Positions 48,845 through 60,425 of a stretch of DNA of 64,000 nucleotides are shown one piece after another. Origin of the DNA: Deroplatys truncata. Lineage: Eukaryota; Arthropoda; Insecta; Mantodea; Mantidae. Positions within the stretch are counted from its first letter, which is position 1, and the number at the start of each line of letters is the position of its first letter. The translations under genes were made by a program, and so were the position numbers. The notes beneath the pieces are model-generated. The model saw only the letters and a list, made by a program, of their open reading frames with translations. It was not told the origin of the DNA and made no database searches. The stretch lies in contig CM060978.1 in assembly GCA_030765065.1 (NCBI GenBank), forward strand, positions 111,519,692-111,583,691, read 5' to 3'.

Positions 48845-49120
48845 AGTTGAGTTTTATTTATGGAAGCTCTTTAACCACTATGGTTCTTCGTGTCCCATTC
48901 TATATTGGACGTGAAACCGGAAGTTTTGCTCAGAAGCCTCTTTATCAGGCTGAAGGTTCTTTTATGGGCCGTAAATCTACGACACGGGACCACCGGGTTT
49001 ACTTCCCTTCCGAAGAAGCCATACTAAGGATTTTTACACCCGAAAAAGTCCATCGCCCTCTGTCGGGTTTGAACCCGCAACCTCGGGAACTAGAGGCTAG
49101 CGAGTACCCACTGTCATGTG
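48845..49120 (-). mobile_element. tRNA-derived SINE (family SINE3), copy 2
   Basis: Reverse complement of the SINE3 body: 'gagttttatttatgg', 'tggttcttcgtgtcccattc', 'tcgggtttgaacccgcaacc' (B-box, reversed) and 'cgggaactagaggctagcga'. The distal head beyond the A-box is diverged. The 114-codon open frame across it is not a gene. Confidence 0.85.
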
Positions 49121-49579
49121 TTGAGCCCTTAAATAAGTATCACGAGGTCACAAGAACCAATTTGGCTAATTTCAGCCAGAGCTGATATTGATGCGCGTGA
49201 AAGTTTTTCCAAGAGGCAAATGAGAAATCTATGGAAACAAGGATAAGAAACGGGAAAACGCGTTTTTAACTTCATCATCAAATCGAATACAAGGAAGCAT
49301 CTGTGCTGTTATTTTTAATATTGCAATTCCCAACAGATACTAATGTTGAGTAAATATAGTCTTATAGGAAGTACAATGCTAGGAAGCCGAGAAGACTATG
49401 CAATTTACTTTGACTACAAATAAACCCATCTCAGCTGTCAATCAAACTGGTCACATGTTTTGGCTACTCAAGCACCGTCACAAGGGAAATCTTAACATTC
49501 GGAGTATGAACGTTGCATTTCAGGGTCTTGATCACAAAAATGAACCTCAAATTACATAGGTTATCCAAGCAATGCAATA

Positions 49580-49802
49580 GCCGCACGTGAAGAGTTTGTG
49601 ATTGCAAATAATTGAACACTTGTGACAAAATGAAGATGATATTTGGAGCTTGTGATCATTGTATATGAAGAACTTCCAATGTTCTGGACTGCAAAATGTA
49701 TTTCAAATACGCGATCTTCACGTTTGAATAATCTTCAGTGACAAAGACTACAAATATCTGAAGTTAGTGAACACATATTTGAAGAATCCTCAGTGACACA
49801 GA
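49580..49802. repeat. Minisatellite, left arm (about 56-bp unit)
   Basis: Diverged units share 'gaagaa...ttcagtgacaaa', 'gactacaaatatctgaagtt' and 'gtgaacacatatttgaagaa' with the array at 51755-52660. The array stops where the LINE begins, so the LINE probably inserted into it. Confidence 0.65.
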
Positions 49803-51740
49803 ACAGGGGAGCCAGTCCGGTTGTAACGGATGGATTATGACCTCCTTGGAAGGCCGAGAGGCTGTGACAAAACTAGAGAGTGTCCTTGAGGTCAACAATG
49901 CCCCAAGACTGCCCACAAGGTGGAGTACATCTACCCTGTGGTGCCTGGCAGTAGATATACTGCTGAATAGACTAAACAGGGGAAGAAGTCATGCTCAAGG
50001 CTATGCTGATGACATATGTCTTGTAGCAAGAGGAAAATTCCCGAGCACTGTTTCAGAGCTCATACAGGGCTCTCTACAGGCTTTAGAGGAATGGTGCAGA
50101 GAAACAGATTTGTCCGTCAACCCGGACAAGACTGAAATAATGATCTTCACAAGAAGGAGGAGCCTACAAGGTTGGTAGAGCCCCGCGTGTTTGGCAAGAA
50201 GTTGAAGATTTCTCGAGCGTTCAAATATCTGGGAGTTATTCTGGATGCTGGGCTGTGACTGAAATAATGATCTTCACAAGGAGGAGGAGCCTGCGAGGTT
50301 TGGTAGAGCCCCACGTGTTTGGGAAGAATTTGAAGCTTTCTCGAGCGTTCAAATATCTGGGAGTTATTCTGGATACTGGCTAAGTTACAAAAACCATGTA
50401 GATTATAAAGTTAAGAAGGCCTACAACCTCTTTCGGGCCTGTCTTAGATCAATAGGACTGAGGTGGGGCCTGAGGTCAAATGGCTATATACCTAGCTTAT
50501 TAGACCGTCAATAACTTATGCTGCCTTGGTTTGGTGGTCTGCCTCTCTGGGAAGATAGTGCTGCTGGGATGGATTCGCTGCAAAGATTGGTATGTATGAC
50601 GATAGCAGGGGCGGTGCGTACGACTCCTCATCTGCCTTAAGAGGTTTTAGTGGACCTTCCTCCTCTGCAATTGTTTGTGGAGGTGGTAGCCAGAATGAGT
50701 GCGCATCGCCTCTGTACTATAGGGGGTGGTGTTTTAAGCTACCCCACAAAGGGCACTCACTGATCCTTTCTGGATTACAGGAGAAGTGTCGTATAATCCA
50801 GATGACCGGGGATTTGATGGGTACTAGGTGTAACGTAAGTCCATCATATCTTCCACGGAGGAGTGGGGCACAGAGACGGGGGCAGGACGGGATCTGGGGC
50901 TTATATCCCTAGAACCAGGCTTGTCATTGCCCTTGGGCGATTTGCCACGGTATTCCAGACTGAGGTCTTTGCGATCTTAGCCTGTACTATGCATATTTAC
51001 ACTACGCCATGCGGACGTGTGGATGTGTACATCTGCTCAGATAGTATGGCAGCTCTGAAAGCCCTTAGGGCTGTTAGAACCACTTCCAGGCTGGTGTGGC
51101 AATGCCAGAGGATGTTGGATAGACTATGTACCAGCTGCCTGGTCACACTTCTTTGGGTACCGGGGCATGCAGGTATTAGAGGTAATGAGATGGCAGATGC
51201 TCTAGCGAAGAGGGGATCGGGACTATATTTTATTGGGTACGAGCCCCTTTGTGGCGTGTCTGCCAGAAACGTTAAGTATGAGTTAACCCAGCTCACAGCG
51301 AGGGTTCATTTTGAGATCTGGAGTAGGCAAACCACTGCCAAGCAGGCCCGCGATTTTATATCCGGGCCCGACCGGAGAGTGAGTTCCTCCTGAATTTATC
51401 TAGAGCTAAGCTCAGAGGGTTTGTGGGCACTCCTACAGGCCACAACGCTCTGCACAGTCATTTATGCATAATGGGTCCTGTGCAGGACCCTTTATGTAGG
51501 AAAAGTGCAGGGGACTTTGAGACCTCACGGCAATACTATGCAAATGCGAAGGTTTTGCTGTGCATAGGTATGTAGCCTTAGGGTCCTTCTTTTTGGAACC
51601 TGAGGAGATAAAAAGGCAGATATCAAGGACGTGGTCCGTTTCATACGGACCAATGAACTAGAGTTATGCCGGAATATGAGGCACAATGGGCTCTGGAGCC
51701 TGCCTGCATGCTTCTTTCAGAGGCCACTCATTTATCATCA
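49803..51740 (+). pseudogene. 5'-truncated LINE: reverse transcriptase C-part plus RNase H
   Basis: The reverse transcriptase part (49837-50178) has TLWCLAVD, the block after PQG...SP, and QGYADDICLVARGKFP with the catalytic YADD at 50002-50013, then LEEWCRETDLSVNPDKTEIM. A 127-bp tandem duplication and frameshifts follow. The RNase H frame (50863-51393) has FQTEVFAI (Glu34), CSDSMAALKAL (Asp60), VPGHAGIRGNEMADALAKRG (His102, Asp112). Further pieces DPLCRKSAGDFETS and LGSFFLEPEEIKRQ match the 3' end. The order RT-RNase H points to the I/Jockey-related group. The N-terminus, endonuclease and most of the RT are missing, so it is dead. Confidence 0.9.
50131..50384. repeat. 127-bp tandem duplication inside the LINE
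   Basis: ACTGAAATAATGATCTTCAC starts at both 50131 and 50258, and the copies stay similar to GGGAGTTATTCTGGAT. They differ at several positions, so the duplication is older than the one at 704-917. It adds one non-multiple-of-three unit (127 = 42 codons + 1) and so shifts the frame. Confidence 0.9.
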
Positions 51741-51754
51741 TCGGTAACATAGAC

Positions 51755-51843
51755 AACAGATGATTTAAGTGATTGTTGAGCGCCGCTTTTGAAGAACTGT
51801 CCGAGACTAGTGAGCATCACCTGGGAAGAACTGTTCGACACAG

Positions 51844-51879
<36 letters not shown>

Positions 51880-52660
51880 ATATTGAGCGCTGTTTTGAAG
51901 AATTGTAACACAGACTGACGTTGTTATAAGGGATTTATGAACTATACGACAGACCTCAGAGATATCAAGTTGGGGTTTGTGAGTGCCTCTTGGGAAGAAT
52001 TGTGTGATACAGACTGCAGATATCCGAGATTGGTGAACTTGAGCTCTTTTGTGGCACAGACTGCAAATTATATCTGGGGATTGTCAACGCCGAATCATGA
52101 CAAACTGTAGATATCTGTGGTTTGTGAGCACCGGTTTTGAAGCAGTGAGTGACACAGACTGCAGATGATATCTGGGCTTTGTGAGCACCGCTTATAAAGA
52201 AACGCGATACAGACTGTAGAGGTTATCTGGTATTTAAGAACACCGCTTTTGAAGAAGTGAGTGACACAGACTGCAGGTGATATCTGGGCTTTGTGAGCAC
52301 TGCTTATAAAGAAGCGCGATACAGACTGTAGAGGTTATCTGGTATTTAAGAACACCGCTTTTGAAGTGAGTGACACAGACTGCAGATGATATCTGGGCTT
52401 TGTGAGCACCGCTTATAAAGAAGCGCGACACAGACTGTAGAGGTTATCTGGTATTTAAGAACACCGCTTTTGAAGAAGTGAGTGACACACATTTGCAGAT
52501 GATATCTGGGATTTGTGAACGCCTCGTATGAAGAACCTTCAGTGACACAAACTGCAGAGATATATGGGGTTTATGATCGGCGCATGTGAAGAACTGTGGG
52601 ACACAGACCGTAGATGATATTTGAGGGTTGTGATTGCCGCATGTGAAGCTTACATCACGC
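51755..52660. repeat. Minisatellite, right arm (56-bp unit, 112-bp higher-order dimer)
   Basis: The basic unit is roughly 'gacacagactgcagatgata', 'tctgggctttgtgagcaccg', 'cttttgaagaagtgagt'. In the homogeneous core, GTGAGTGACACA recurs at 52145, 52257 and 52366, then GTGAGTGACACAC at 52478 (spacings 112, 109, 112). Two alternating monomer types ('gcagatgatatctgggcttt' and 'gtagaggttatctggtattt') form a higher-order dimer. Units diverge toward both edges, as expected of an ageing array. A TA tract interrupts it at 51847-51876. Confidence 0.9.
51847..51876. repeat. (TA)n microsatellite
   Basis: About fifteen TA units inside the minisatellite. Confidence 0.95.
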
Positions 52661-52983
52661 TACGGCCCATGCACACGACCTTCACGGCAGCGTGCTCTTC
52701 TCTTAATAAGGCAGCAAGTTAGTACGCATGCTTGAGCATGACTGTCGGTATGGAGCTTCCTCTCCCACGTTTCAGGAAAACCACCTCAAGAAACATCTCT
52801 TATACAGTGTGGTCCAATAACTTTCATTACTTTTCGAGTTGTATATTAATTTTGCTATTTGGAGATATCTGTGAAACCAACTTAAAACGACATTCCAAAG
52901 GAGCATATTGCATTTCTCCCCACATCAGTGGTATAATAGTCTGTCTTCGACTAACACGGAGGGCGCGAGATCGAGTCTTTGTT
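52661..52983. other. Unassigned sequence between minisatellite and SINE3
   Basis: No recognised motif. The open frame 52732-53016 runs into the SINE and is not supported. Confidence 0.4.
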
Positions 52984-53277
52984 GTCGTCCTCCGTGGACT
53001 AGTGGTACCGTGCTAGCCTCTAGTTCCCAAGGTCCCGGGTTGAAACCCGGCGGAGGGCGATGGATTTTTTTCGGGCGTAAAAATCCTTAGCACGGGTTTC
53101 TTCGGAAGGGAAGTAAAGCCGGTGGTCCCGTGTCGTAGATTTACGGTACATAAAAGAACCTCAAGCCTGATAAAGAGGCCTCTGAGCAAAATCACCGGTG
53201 TTTCACGCCCAATATAGAATGGGACGCTAAGAACCACAGTAGTTAGAGAGCGTCCATAAATAAAACTCAATTTCATT
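52984..53277 (+). mobile_element. tRNA-derived SINE (family SINE3), copy 3
   Basis: Best-preserved copy, about 294 bp. Head GTCCTCCGTGGACTAGTGGT, B-box GGGTTGAAACCC, body with 'cgtaaaaatccttagcacgg' and 'ggtggtcccgtgtcgtagat', tail 'ccataaataaaactcaattt'. A perfect 13-bp duplication TCGAGTCTTTGTT flanks it at 52971-52983 and 53278-53290. Confidence 0.94.
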
Positions 53278-53399
53278 TCGAGTCTTTGTTAGAGCAATTT
53301 GTCTGGATAAGGTATTTTTTTCGAAGCTTTTCCGCATCCTGAAACGACAAATGTAACGTTCTGCATTTTGAAACAGCTCAAATTTTATTACTTCAGTCT

Positions 53400-53625
53400 T
53401 CTTTTTCTTTAAATGGATTTATTGACACTAGCAAATATCACGGTCATGTAAGCGTCACCGACGTGCTGGAATTCTCTCTTCCAAAGAAATCCCTTTACAT
53501 GCCACGAATCTACTAACATAAGACTACTACGTTTAGGCTCACTTAAATCCGTCTTCCTGAATTGCAACCTTGGACCTAGAAAGCCAGCACTTAATCAACT
53601 ATACCACTCAGGCGGACTTCGTCTC
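53400..53625 (-). mobile_element. tRNA-derived SINE-like element (family SINE5)
   Basis: The minus strand reads GTCCGCCTGAGTGGTATAGTTG (A-box) and TAGGTCCAAGGTTGCAATTC (B-box), followed by an AT-rich body ending 'aataaatccatttaaag'. Possible short imperfect duplication (acttc.gtct) at the edges. Only one copy in the window. Confidence 0.6.
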
Positions 53626-55221
53626 TATAGATGACTTTTAAGTAAACCCTTATTTTTACAAAATATTTAATAAACTTTACATAAAGTAAAATGTTAATAA
53701 ACTTTTAATATATTACTCCAAATATATTGAAAGAAATCCAGGTTTGACTTAATTTGTTTACTGAGTTGACAATTTTTAAAATTCCGATAACAGTAGAATT
53801 ATAATAGATTGCAAGACTTCTTTTGAGAATAGTATCGAGTGGTTAAAATAAAAATAAATGCTTATGCATAATTAAATTATAAAATTCATTAAGAAAATTA
53901 TATCACATTAAAATGTAAGCATAAACAGAACTGAAAATATTATCAAGCTTGTAGCATAATAAAACCGTATCTTTTCAATTAGTGCAGTGTAATATTTTTA
54001 CCTTTGCAAAATATATTATAATAAAGTGAACTTGAATAAAAGTGAATATGAATGAAGCATTTTTAGCCAAAAATATTTTTGTGCATAGATTCAGAAACAA
54101 CAATGTAGTACCCCATGAAAAATGTAACCCTACTAAAGACACCACCACCACTGTTTTCCTTGTTCAAACGAATAAATGTTTATCCAATTTTCTCAAAATC
54201 TCATTCTTACACGATAAGCATGCGGTAAGCTTTCAGAATGTAAAGATGGTTATGTATAAATATCCCAACTTTCATTTATGCATCCGGTAAAATAAATATA
54301 TAGTCTTACTTCATAAGGCTTAATTCGCATCCGAAACACAACATATTTGTGAGGGCTAAAGGTTACTAACATCGAGAAAACTTAAAATGAGAATAAGAAA
54401 CAGGAGAAAAGCAATTCAGAGGCCATTCAGAACTCGTAAAGTAGAAAATGTTGTATTCTAAGTATATTCTTGCTTTAAATTTTGAGAAATTTTTGGTAGT
54501 TTTCCATTTGCCATAACACGTGACACTATTTGATTTCACGAAGAGGTAAGATTTTATGAGGCAAACTTTGCGCGCACTTGGATGCAGGATATTGAATTTT
54601 GTATCACATCATACTCTCGTGATAGCTGGAAGTTCTCGAGGCGTCTGCACCTCTTTTTGGGTATGTTGAAGTTAGGTAATGTTTCGGATTTTGTAATGGG
54701 AAGCAGGGTAGCTGTTAGATAAGGTAGGTACTGCAGGGAGTTGGAGAAATGACTGGCGTTGCACGTAATATGAAGATAAATGGGGCAGGATACTTTGTGA
54801 GTGAAGAACGAAGTGATGCGGGGAAAACACTCGTATTTCCCACTGTGATAGGTACAAGCGTCTTATTTCAGCACAAACGTAACCTTAATCATATTTACAG
54901 TTTGCACCAGTTCGAGGATCTCTCAGGGCGTGATCACTACATAAGTATTCGTTTTAAATTAAAGTATACTTTTCAAAGTTTTCTAACTGTTTGGTGAGCT
55001 TTGATGAGCGTTCAGGCTTTCCCTAAGTTTCAGTCCCTTAACGCAGTGTTTATGCGCCTTATTCGCGCTTATTCGTACTCACCATTTGTCGCGCCCTTCT
55101 TTGAGATAAGTGAGCAATTCCATTATCTAGTGATGATGTGTTCACGCCGCAATAGCTTACTACAAGCCTATGTTAGCTTTCTTATTGGTTTACATATATC
55201 CGCATTATTTTTCTATAGCTT
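53626..55221. other. Unassigned AT-rich sequence
   Basis: Frames at 54042-54290 and 54749-54997 have no recognisable domain. No transposon motif found. Confidence 0.4.
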
Positions 55222-56013
55222 TTCTGTAATAAATATGAGGAGGCACTGCATTCCACCAAAAATTCGATATCGAGATTTCACCGGAAATAGACGTTTTGAG
55301 ACTCCCGGAATTCCCCCCTCCCCAATAGCATTTTTAGAAAAGGTCCATGAGTGCGTGTGTGTGCTTCTGTGAACAGCATAACTCAAAAATGAAAATTCGG
55401 TTAAACACCCAACTTAGTATTAAAGTTCAGCATCTTCCAAAGACGCGACACGAAGATTTTAAAGAAAATACCCCTGCCCAAAACTACCCTTTAAATGAAA
55501 AAAATTTTATTTATTTTTGGTTTTCTGAAAAATGGCTCTAACATTTTTTTTAATTAAAACGAAATATGTTTACGATAGCCTGTGAATATCTGTTCATTCT
55601 GAATGACTTTGTATAACTGATAAACCGTAAGAGAAAAAATAAAATCTTGCTGACCAAATAAATGTAGAGTTCGTTAAAAACCACAATTTACGTCAAATAA
55701 AATTTTTGTGGCTTGAAACATTTCCGAGATATTCTTTGTTATTGGTTTGAATTTTCAAACACTTATGCTTTTATATTTCAGGTGGAAGTCGCTGTTCATT
55801 TTTTCTCGTGGTCATGTAAGAGGCGTGTAATTTTAAAGCCATTACATAGCGATCCGCTTTTTAAAAATATGTTGTTTAGCTTACTATAAAACTCTTATGC
55901 CTACAAGGAAATGTGTAAATGTGTAGTGAAAACTTATCTCAATTAACAAAAAGTAGAGAGAAGAATAAGCTTTTGTAGAAGAGTGAGTAGAAAAAGCCAC
56001 GTGAATATAACAC
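55222..56013 (-). mobile_element. R1 repeat copy 14, near full length
   Basis: Reverse R1 order: 'ctgcattccaccaaaaattc', 'gatatcgagatttcaccgg', 'gtgtgtgtgcttctgtgaac', 'gacgcgacacgaagatttta', 'ctgataaaccgtaagagaaa', 'gaaacatttccgagatattc', and the 5' end 'ccacgtgaatataacac' at 56013. The 3' TIR motif is decayed. Confidence 0.82.
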
Positions 56014-57358
56014 ATCCGATTTATTCCTGTAAAAATTACCTTAACCAACTACTGTTAGTTGCACACAAATTTCATTAAAAAAAATCTATTCGCTGCAGCT
56101 TGAAGACAACAGTACAAATGACGAACAGTTGGCAACAAAACATTTGGCCTCTTTTTGCGGCTTGTATCTCATTATTGCAAAACGTTTGGCTTATAAAACG
56201 TTGGTATATTGCATTTTTTAATAGTAAAGACTGTTATTGATAATATCAATTGTCTCCAGAAATTATCCTTGCTAATTATTCTTTAAAGTTTAACCTTTTG
56301 CTTGGTATTTAAATACTGCTTCAAACGACCTTACTTGATCTTGAAACAATCATTTGTAGAAATAAGCATAATTTCCAATTTAGCAATGCAAAACTTCAAA
56401 TCTGAGGTCAGATTCATACTTCCCGTTGACATAATCAGATAGATTGGGGCTTCTTTATTGTATGATAATAGTAGTTCGTGATGTAATGATGCACATGTTT
56501 CGCTTTCAATTGAAGATTATCTATTCCAACTGCGGTTGATGCAAAAACGTGCAGCTCTATAGAGGCTTTCTGACATCAGCTGCAATAAATCACAATAATA
56601 AATATGTATTCCATTTGTTTGTGTCATGTGGGCTTCAATGCCCCCCTTCTCCCTGCCCCCAGCCCGAAAAAAAGATGCATGGCACCCACTGGGGACCACA
56701 CCCTACGAACCAGTTCCTTGCAGTATTATGTAGTACTCGTTTTCTATTAGGTTACTCCTTGAGCAAAGTTCAAGAGGTATGCACGTGTTGCTTCTCTGAT
56801 CGACTTCATCTACTAGAGGTATTTAAATATCGGTTTAAAATTGTGTATATGGTCCCTCCATACTTAGGGCAATATCTTCAAGCTTTATGAACACTTTTTA
56901 CGACAAATCTGTAGTATCAGAAATGAAACCAACAACCCTTAAACAATGGAGATGTTACATGTGTAATGCTTAACTTTTCCACATATGCCATTCTTTTGCT
57001 GTCACAAGAATATAAAATAGAGCTCGGAACATGATAGGGAAAAAAAGAAACTTTTGCTTACACATTATACATCTTAAAGAGTTTTCTACGAAAATATAGA
57101 CTTATTGAGCTAAAAGTGTAAAAAGACATTCTAATCAAATTGTTCATTATAATTTACCACGTAAAACGCAGATATTTATAGTTTTGTAAGAATATACATA
57201 TTTAACAGTTTCATAGTAACACATCTAAGATTAACAGACTGAGATTTAAAAAAGAATGCTACCAGAATTTCTATCCATCGCCTCATGGACTGTGACTCCC
57301 TGGTTTTCTATTTCATTGACATTACACTGTCTGTTATACTCAGTTTTATAATTTTATA
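56014..57358. other. Unassigned sequence
   Basis: The 113-codon frame at 56549-56890 has no recognisable domain and overlaps a C-rich patch. No support for a gene. Confidence 0.4.
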
Positions 57359-57549
57359 CAGGGTGTTCATTTAACGTTACAAACTTTTATAACTTTAGTT
57401 GCATCAGATCTAGATACAAAAACCATTTGATATGTGATTAGTAGATCTCTTGCCATTTATGATTGCAACAATGATCACATTATTAGGTTCGATTAGAATG
57501 TTCAAATATGGTGACGTAAATACAACAGAGGGTTTTCTGTGTTCTTGAA

Positions 57550-59039
57550 ATGGCTGAAACAAAATCTGTGAAGCATGTACAACGAAATTTTCGCCGCGAA
57601 TTTAACTTTGGCCGCCACGACGATGTCCCTTCCTATGTAAGCATGAAATGGGACAGACAGTTACGAGAATCTGGTAATCTTTTGTCTACACGTGAAAAGC
57701 ATAGTGAGGCAGTATTTTTAACACTTAAATGATTTCAGTCTAATTATATAATATATATATATAATTCAATAACAGCCCGCCTTAAAGCAATATGTGTATG
57801 TAACAATATATAAAAAGTGTATATTACAGTCATTGTATATGTTTATATTATTGTATGCATGTTCAATAATGTTATGTGAATGTATTACGTAATTTAATAA
57901 TGTAGGAGCTGTGAGAAATAGGTCAAAAGTTGCTAACAATGAGGCAACAATGAGATAACCTTGAGTCAATAATGAATCTGAAAGTTTAATGCTACTTGTG
58001 ATTCTTGGAAGTAATAATGTAATTTTTGTGACAGCTTGTAAAATAGCCAATCAACAACCACAAAGCTTTAGTGAAATGAAGGTATTCTATTGGAGTAGGA
58101 TTAGCCAATCAGAAACTGAAATATAGCAAAATTTACAAATTTAGAAGTCAGTTATAGACAGCGCTCATAACTGGACGAGTTGGTTGTAGACAGTGTTCCT
58201 AACCGGATGCGAGATGCGTCCTCGAGAAATTTAAAAGGTATTCGTGTGAGACGAAAATAGTTTACGTGTTAAAAAGTGCAAGTAATTAATAAAAGAACCT
58301 CACAGCTCTCTATATCAGTGAAGTGCTATTTAAATTGTGTCAAGGATTAATAAATGTAGTGAGGTAAAGATTATAATCTGTGCAAGCCTACATTTTTAGC
58401 AGTACTACTCCCTGCAAAGAAATCCATGTCTCTAACAATAATACTGACGCAGTCAAATTACAAAGTTAATATTTTTAAACTTGCGGTGAAGGCTACCGGA
58501 AACTTTTTACCATACGTGCGGTTGCAACTGCTTCAAGTTCGGCTCCCCAACAATTGAAATAAAATACAACTCCTACTTCCAATTGGCTTTCCATACGTGA
58601 AGCAACTGCCTACTTCAAATTGGCTCCCAAAGCGTGGGGCAAATAACAACGTAAAAATAACAATACAACAAAATAAACAACTTCAAATTGGCTCCCAAAG
58701 CGTGGGGCAAATAACGTAAAGACAATAACTACTTCAATAGCAAAGGGAATGTGTCTGCGGAAAATGTGGAAAGGATTCGCACACCCTCGTAAATCATTTC
58801 GACGAAGAATAGGTCAATTCGGCGCGCCAGTGTAGAACTTCATTCCTCGGTCTGTGGTTCACGATGTAGTCCACAAACGATTACGTCTATGGCCTACGAG
58901 ATTCAGTTATGTCAGCGAATCATTCCCAGACAAAAACAAACGGAAGGCATTCGCCGCAGATGTTTTGCATAAAATTGAAGAGGACGGTGTTTTCCTGGAT
59001 AAAGTGTGCTTCACATTCTCACGTGAATGGGAAAGTTAA
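57550..59039 (+). pseudogene. Tc1-like (DDE_3) transposase, N-terminal half, interrupted
   Basis: Begins at 57550 with MAETKSVKHVQRNFRREFNF. This resembles the N-terminal helix-turn-helix region of DDE_3 transposases ('F..V..V.R.FRR.F', then 'W..QLRETGS'). The frame is broken at 57704 by the 1,032-bp element. Beyond its target duplication the sequence continues with SAENVERIR, then shifted frames, then 58854-59039 with HKRLRLWPTRFSYVSES and KIEEDGVFLDKVCF. The latter is the segment just before the first catalytic Asp (normally FSDE). The sequence diverges at that point into SREWES and a stop, so no catalytic residues remain. Confidence 0.8.
57705..58736 (+). mobile_element. LTR-like TG...CA element (solo LTR?), copy B
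   Basis: Starts TGAGGCAGTATTTTTAACAC and ends AACTACTTCA. Perfect 4-bp duplication ATAG at 57701-57704 and 58737-58740. About 1,032 bp, collinear with copy A at 12469. Its last 170 bp contain repeats of ACTTCA-AAT-TGGCTCCCA followed by AAGCGTGGGGCAAATAAC (near 58611 and 58681, and a weaker one near 58575). This looks like an LTR end plus primer-binding site, iterated. It inserted into the coding part of a Tc1-like transposase. Confidence 0.85.
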
Positions 59040-59436
59040 TAGATATAATTGTCGTATCTGAGGTAGTGAAAATCCTCGTGAAGTTCGAAAGAGACTCGCC
59101 AAAATTAAATGTGTGGCGTGCATACTGTCTGTGCCATTTCATAATGCTTACATAAGAGGGGACATCGTCATGACGGTCAAGGTTACATTCACGGTTAAAT
59201 TCAACCAAAATGTTGTTGTACACGCTTCACAGAGTTTGTTTCAGTCAATCCAAGAACACAGAAAGCTTTCTGTTGTGGTTTCCATGTCGCCATCTTTGCA
59301 CACTCTAATCTAACCATTGTTGTCACTGTCATTGTTGCAGTCATAAATGGCAAGAGACCCCACTAATTATATGTCAATTTTTTATTTGGATCTGATGCTA
59401 CTAAAATTATAAAAGTTTGTAATTTAACGGCCAGTT

Positions 59437-60425
59437 CTTTACTTCTGTGTAATTTCTGCTTTATTCAATGTAATCTCAGTGTTTGCTTGTTATGGCTTAT
59501 TAGTCCAGTGGAATGCCAGCCGAAAAGTGAAAATTGGAACCAAAGTTTTTTGTGTATGACACATGTATGAAGACCGATTCATTTCAAGAAGTCTATACCA
59601 ATTTTTACAGACATTTCCTGGCGTTGTAGGTACAAACAAAAACACAGGTGAGAAAATGGTTCATTAAACGCTAGAATTCGTAATCTAAGAGGGACGTTTT
59701 AATGAAATAAAAGCTAGAAGAAATTGGGACAGCATCAAACCGATCCCCAAGAAATTTCCTAAGTTGTCTGCCACAAGAGAGGATCAGTCAGCCTTTGCGG
59801 GAACTAAACTGTTACAGCAGGAACCATGCTGAATGAGGTAGAGTAGAAATTAGAGCTGCATGACAACATAAGTCGTATGTGTTTCTGTAATTGGGCTAAT
59901 TCTGAAGAAGTAACAAATTACATCGTTTGTATACAGTATAATGAACGAGAATACTGAGTGAAGCTTCTAGGAGCCAGGCACAGCCCTCAGTATACCTATC
60001 CCGCGCTCTCCCGTCCGAAACTTATTCTGACCGTTATATTGTGTGTGTATGTGTTTTTAAATTGGTATACAGCAAAAGTAAAGCTCTCCAACAATCCTTG
60101 AAATACGGTCAGTGCAAACGTCATGAGTATTTACTCGCATTTAATAATAAAGAAGGCTGTGACGAGGAGAATGTTTTTATTGTTGCAACAATGACTGCGT
60201 ATGCTCTCTGGTAGACGAATATAGCTTCACAAAAGGTATTGCAATCGTATGAACTTCAAAGTAGTACTCGTTTTTTTTTAAAATCATACTATACATTACA
60301 CTTAACCACCTTAAAACATGAGAGGGTTTTACTCACTGAATTATTGAAAACTCCGTCATCAGATTAGTCATGAAGGTTTAAAGTTAAAAATTTGTCTTTT
60401 AACATTTTCTATATGCGTGAATATA
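59437..60425. other. Unassigned sequence
   Basis: No recognised gene or element. Confidence 0.4.

Larger units (their letters stand above)
57359..59436 (+). mobile_element. Tc1-like (DDE_3) transposon with about 300-bp inverted arms, split by an LTR-like element
   Basis: The left arm starts CAGGGTGTTCATTTAACG after TA at 57357. Its inverted partner ends near 59436, and both share 'cttttataa.tttagt.gcat' and 'tctcttgccatttatga.tg'. The N-terminal coding segment is present in both arms: 57550-57700 (+), with KSVKHVQRNFRREF and WDRQLRESGNLLS, and 59223-59070 (-). The transposase middle lies at 58741-59040: AENVERIR, RLRLWPTRFSYVSES, FAADVLHKIEEDGVFLDKV. The catalytic core and C-terminus are missing. 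The frame interrupted at 57704 resumes at 58741 after the nested element. Confidence 0.82.

Noticed and set aside
48841-49185. 114-codon open frame.
   Set aside because: Antisense reading of SINE3 copy 2, with the same frame found antisense to copy 3 at 53013-53276.
50997-51296. 99-codon minus-strand open frame.
   Set aside because: Shadow of the RNase H frame on the plus strand of the LINE.
52145-52490. Regularly spaced repeats that might suggest a CRISPR array.
   Set aside because: Units are contiguous 56/112-bp monomers with no unique spacers, in a eukaryotic repeat context next to a LINE.
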